From: Photobacterium jeanii
GTDB lineage: Bacteria > Pseudomonadota > Gammaproteobacteria > Enterobacterales > Vibrionaceae
Assembly (NCBI RefSeq): GCF_001650345.1
Contig: NZ_LVHF01000029.1
Coordinates: forward strand, 310,001-374,000
DNA length: 64,000 bases
Direction of reading: 5' to 3'
Part shown: positions 63,626 to 64,000 of the stretch, one piece after another
Layout of the letters: each line of letters begins with the position of its first letter
Numbering within the stretch: the first letter of the stretch is position 1
Notes under the pieces: generated by a model
Told to the model about the DNA's origin: nothing
What the model saw: the letters and a program-made list of their open reading frames with translations, nothing else
Database searches by the model: none
Translations under genes and position numbers: made by a program

Positions 63626-64000
63626 TTAGAATTTCTCAAGTACGGTACGGCTGATGATTTCGTCCTGAACTTCTTTACAAAGCTCTACGAAGTAAGCACT
63701 GTAGCCCGCCACACGCACGATCAAGTCGCGGTATTTCTCTGGCTCAAGCTGCGCTTTCTTCAACACTTCGTTATCAACGTAGCTGAACTGCATTTGACCG
63801 TTACCAAGGATTGATGCGGTACGTAGCAAGGTGATCAAACCGTTCTTACCTTCTGGCGTATCTAGCAAGCCTTTCAAGAACTTGAAGTTGTGCACCATAC
63901 CGATGTTCATGGTTTCAACATTCATCTTGCTCACTGACTTGATGATTGCCGTTGGGCCATGTTTATCTGCACCTTGAGTTGGGCTGATACCGTCCGACAA
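63626..64000 (-). CDS. cutC: Glycyl-radical enzyme, probable choline trimethylamine-lyase CutC (C-terminal part)
   Basis: Only the last 124 residues are inside the window; the gene runs off the right edge. The glycyl radical site is [16 protein letters not shown] with the Gly in VAGYSA. The upstream segment [25 protein letters not shown] is typical of this enzyme superfamily. The [13 protein letters not shown] form, the activase, PduL and the SMR pair fit a choline TMA-lyase locus, but a propanediol or other lyase cannot be excluded without the N-terminal half. Confidence 0.75.
   Translation of the reverse strand: MSDGISPTQGADKHGPTAIIKSVSKMNVETMNIGMVHNFKFLKGLLDTPEGKNGLITLLRTASILGNGQMQFSYVDNEVLKKAQLEPEKYRDLIVRVAGYSAYFVELCKEVQDEIISRTVLEKF

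Overview
The window looks like a chromosomal segment of a marine gammaproteobacterium of the Vibrionaceae, most likely Photobacterium. This rests on the style of the SelA/SelB/SelD, AgaR/AgaVWEF, POT transporter and DedA-LssY proteins and on the moderate GC with AT-rich spacers; no rRNA or other species marker is present. The common theme is anaerobic life: selenium-dependent glycine reduction, oxygen-sensitive radical-SAM sulfatase maturation, and a glycyl-radical microcompartment.

Region 1 (about 0.5-20.9 kb) is a glycine reductase and selenocysteine (Sec) island. A minus-strand operon runs trxB-trxA-grdA2-grdA1-grdC-grdD. A second minus-strand operon runs selD1-grdE-grdB. grdX lies on the plus strand, convergent with grdB. 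Between them sit an M18 aminopeptidase and a POT peptide:H+ symporter, which could supply glycine from peptides. Four genes contain an in-frame UGA read as Sec: grdA1, grdA2, grdB and selD1. The decoding machinery is next door: tRNA-Sec (selC), selA, selB and a second selD with Cys in place of Sec. Together they would convert glycine, via thioredoxin-driven reduction, to acetyl phosphate and ammonia.

Region 2 (20.6-30.4 kb) holds a small membrane protein, a GT2 glycosyltransferase, a DedA-LssY_C protein, a CAP-domain lipoprotein, an unknown protein and a GNAT acetyltransferase. It ends in a second selenium-associated operon: a class V aminotransferase/cysteine desulfurase homologue, a double-cubane-type dehydratase-like protein (YjiM-like), its ATPase activator (YjiL-like), a DUF3343 protein and YedF. 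The biochemical role of this operon is not established to my knowledge, and it is the best candidate here for an undescribed system, possibly ATP-driven reduction or delivery of selenium.

Region 3 (30.5-58.1 kb) is a large locus for sulfated glycosaminoglycans such as chondroitin sulfate or hyaluronan. It encodes two PL8 lyases (one chondroitinase-ABC-like lipoprotein), a DUF2264 (PL35-type) protein, two Cys-type sulfatases with an anaerobic sulfatase maturase, a KdgM-type porin, a GH105 unsaturated uronyl hydrolase, KduI-KduD-KdgK-Eda for the uronate half, and AgaVWEF-AgaA-AgaS-KbaZ/KbaY for the GalNAc half, with the DeoR-family regulator AgaR. CTTTC-type repeats resembling AgaR operators recur upstream of agaR, the aldolase, the maturase, a PL8 lyase and a sulfatase, suggesting one regulon.

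Region 4 (58.1-64 kb) has a periplasmic DsbA-like protein, a small unknown membrane protein and then the 3' part of a glycyl-radical microcompartment operon on the minus strand: the C-terminus of a CutC-like enzyme (probable choline trimethylamine-lyase), CutD-like activase, a BMC-H shell protein with a long tail, PduL, a flavoprotein-like protein and a pair of SMR transporters. No transposase, prophage or CRISPR array was seen.
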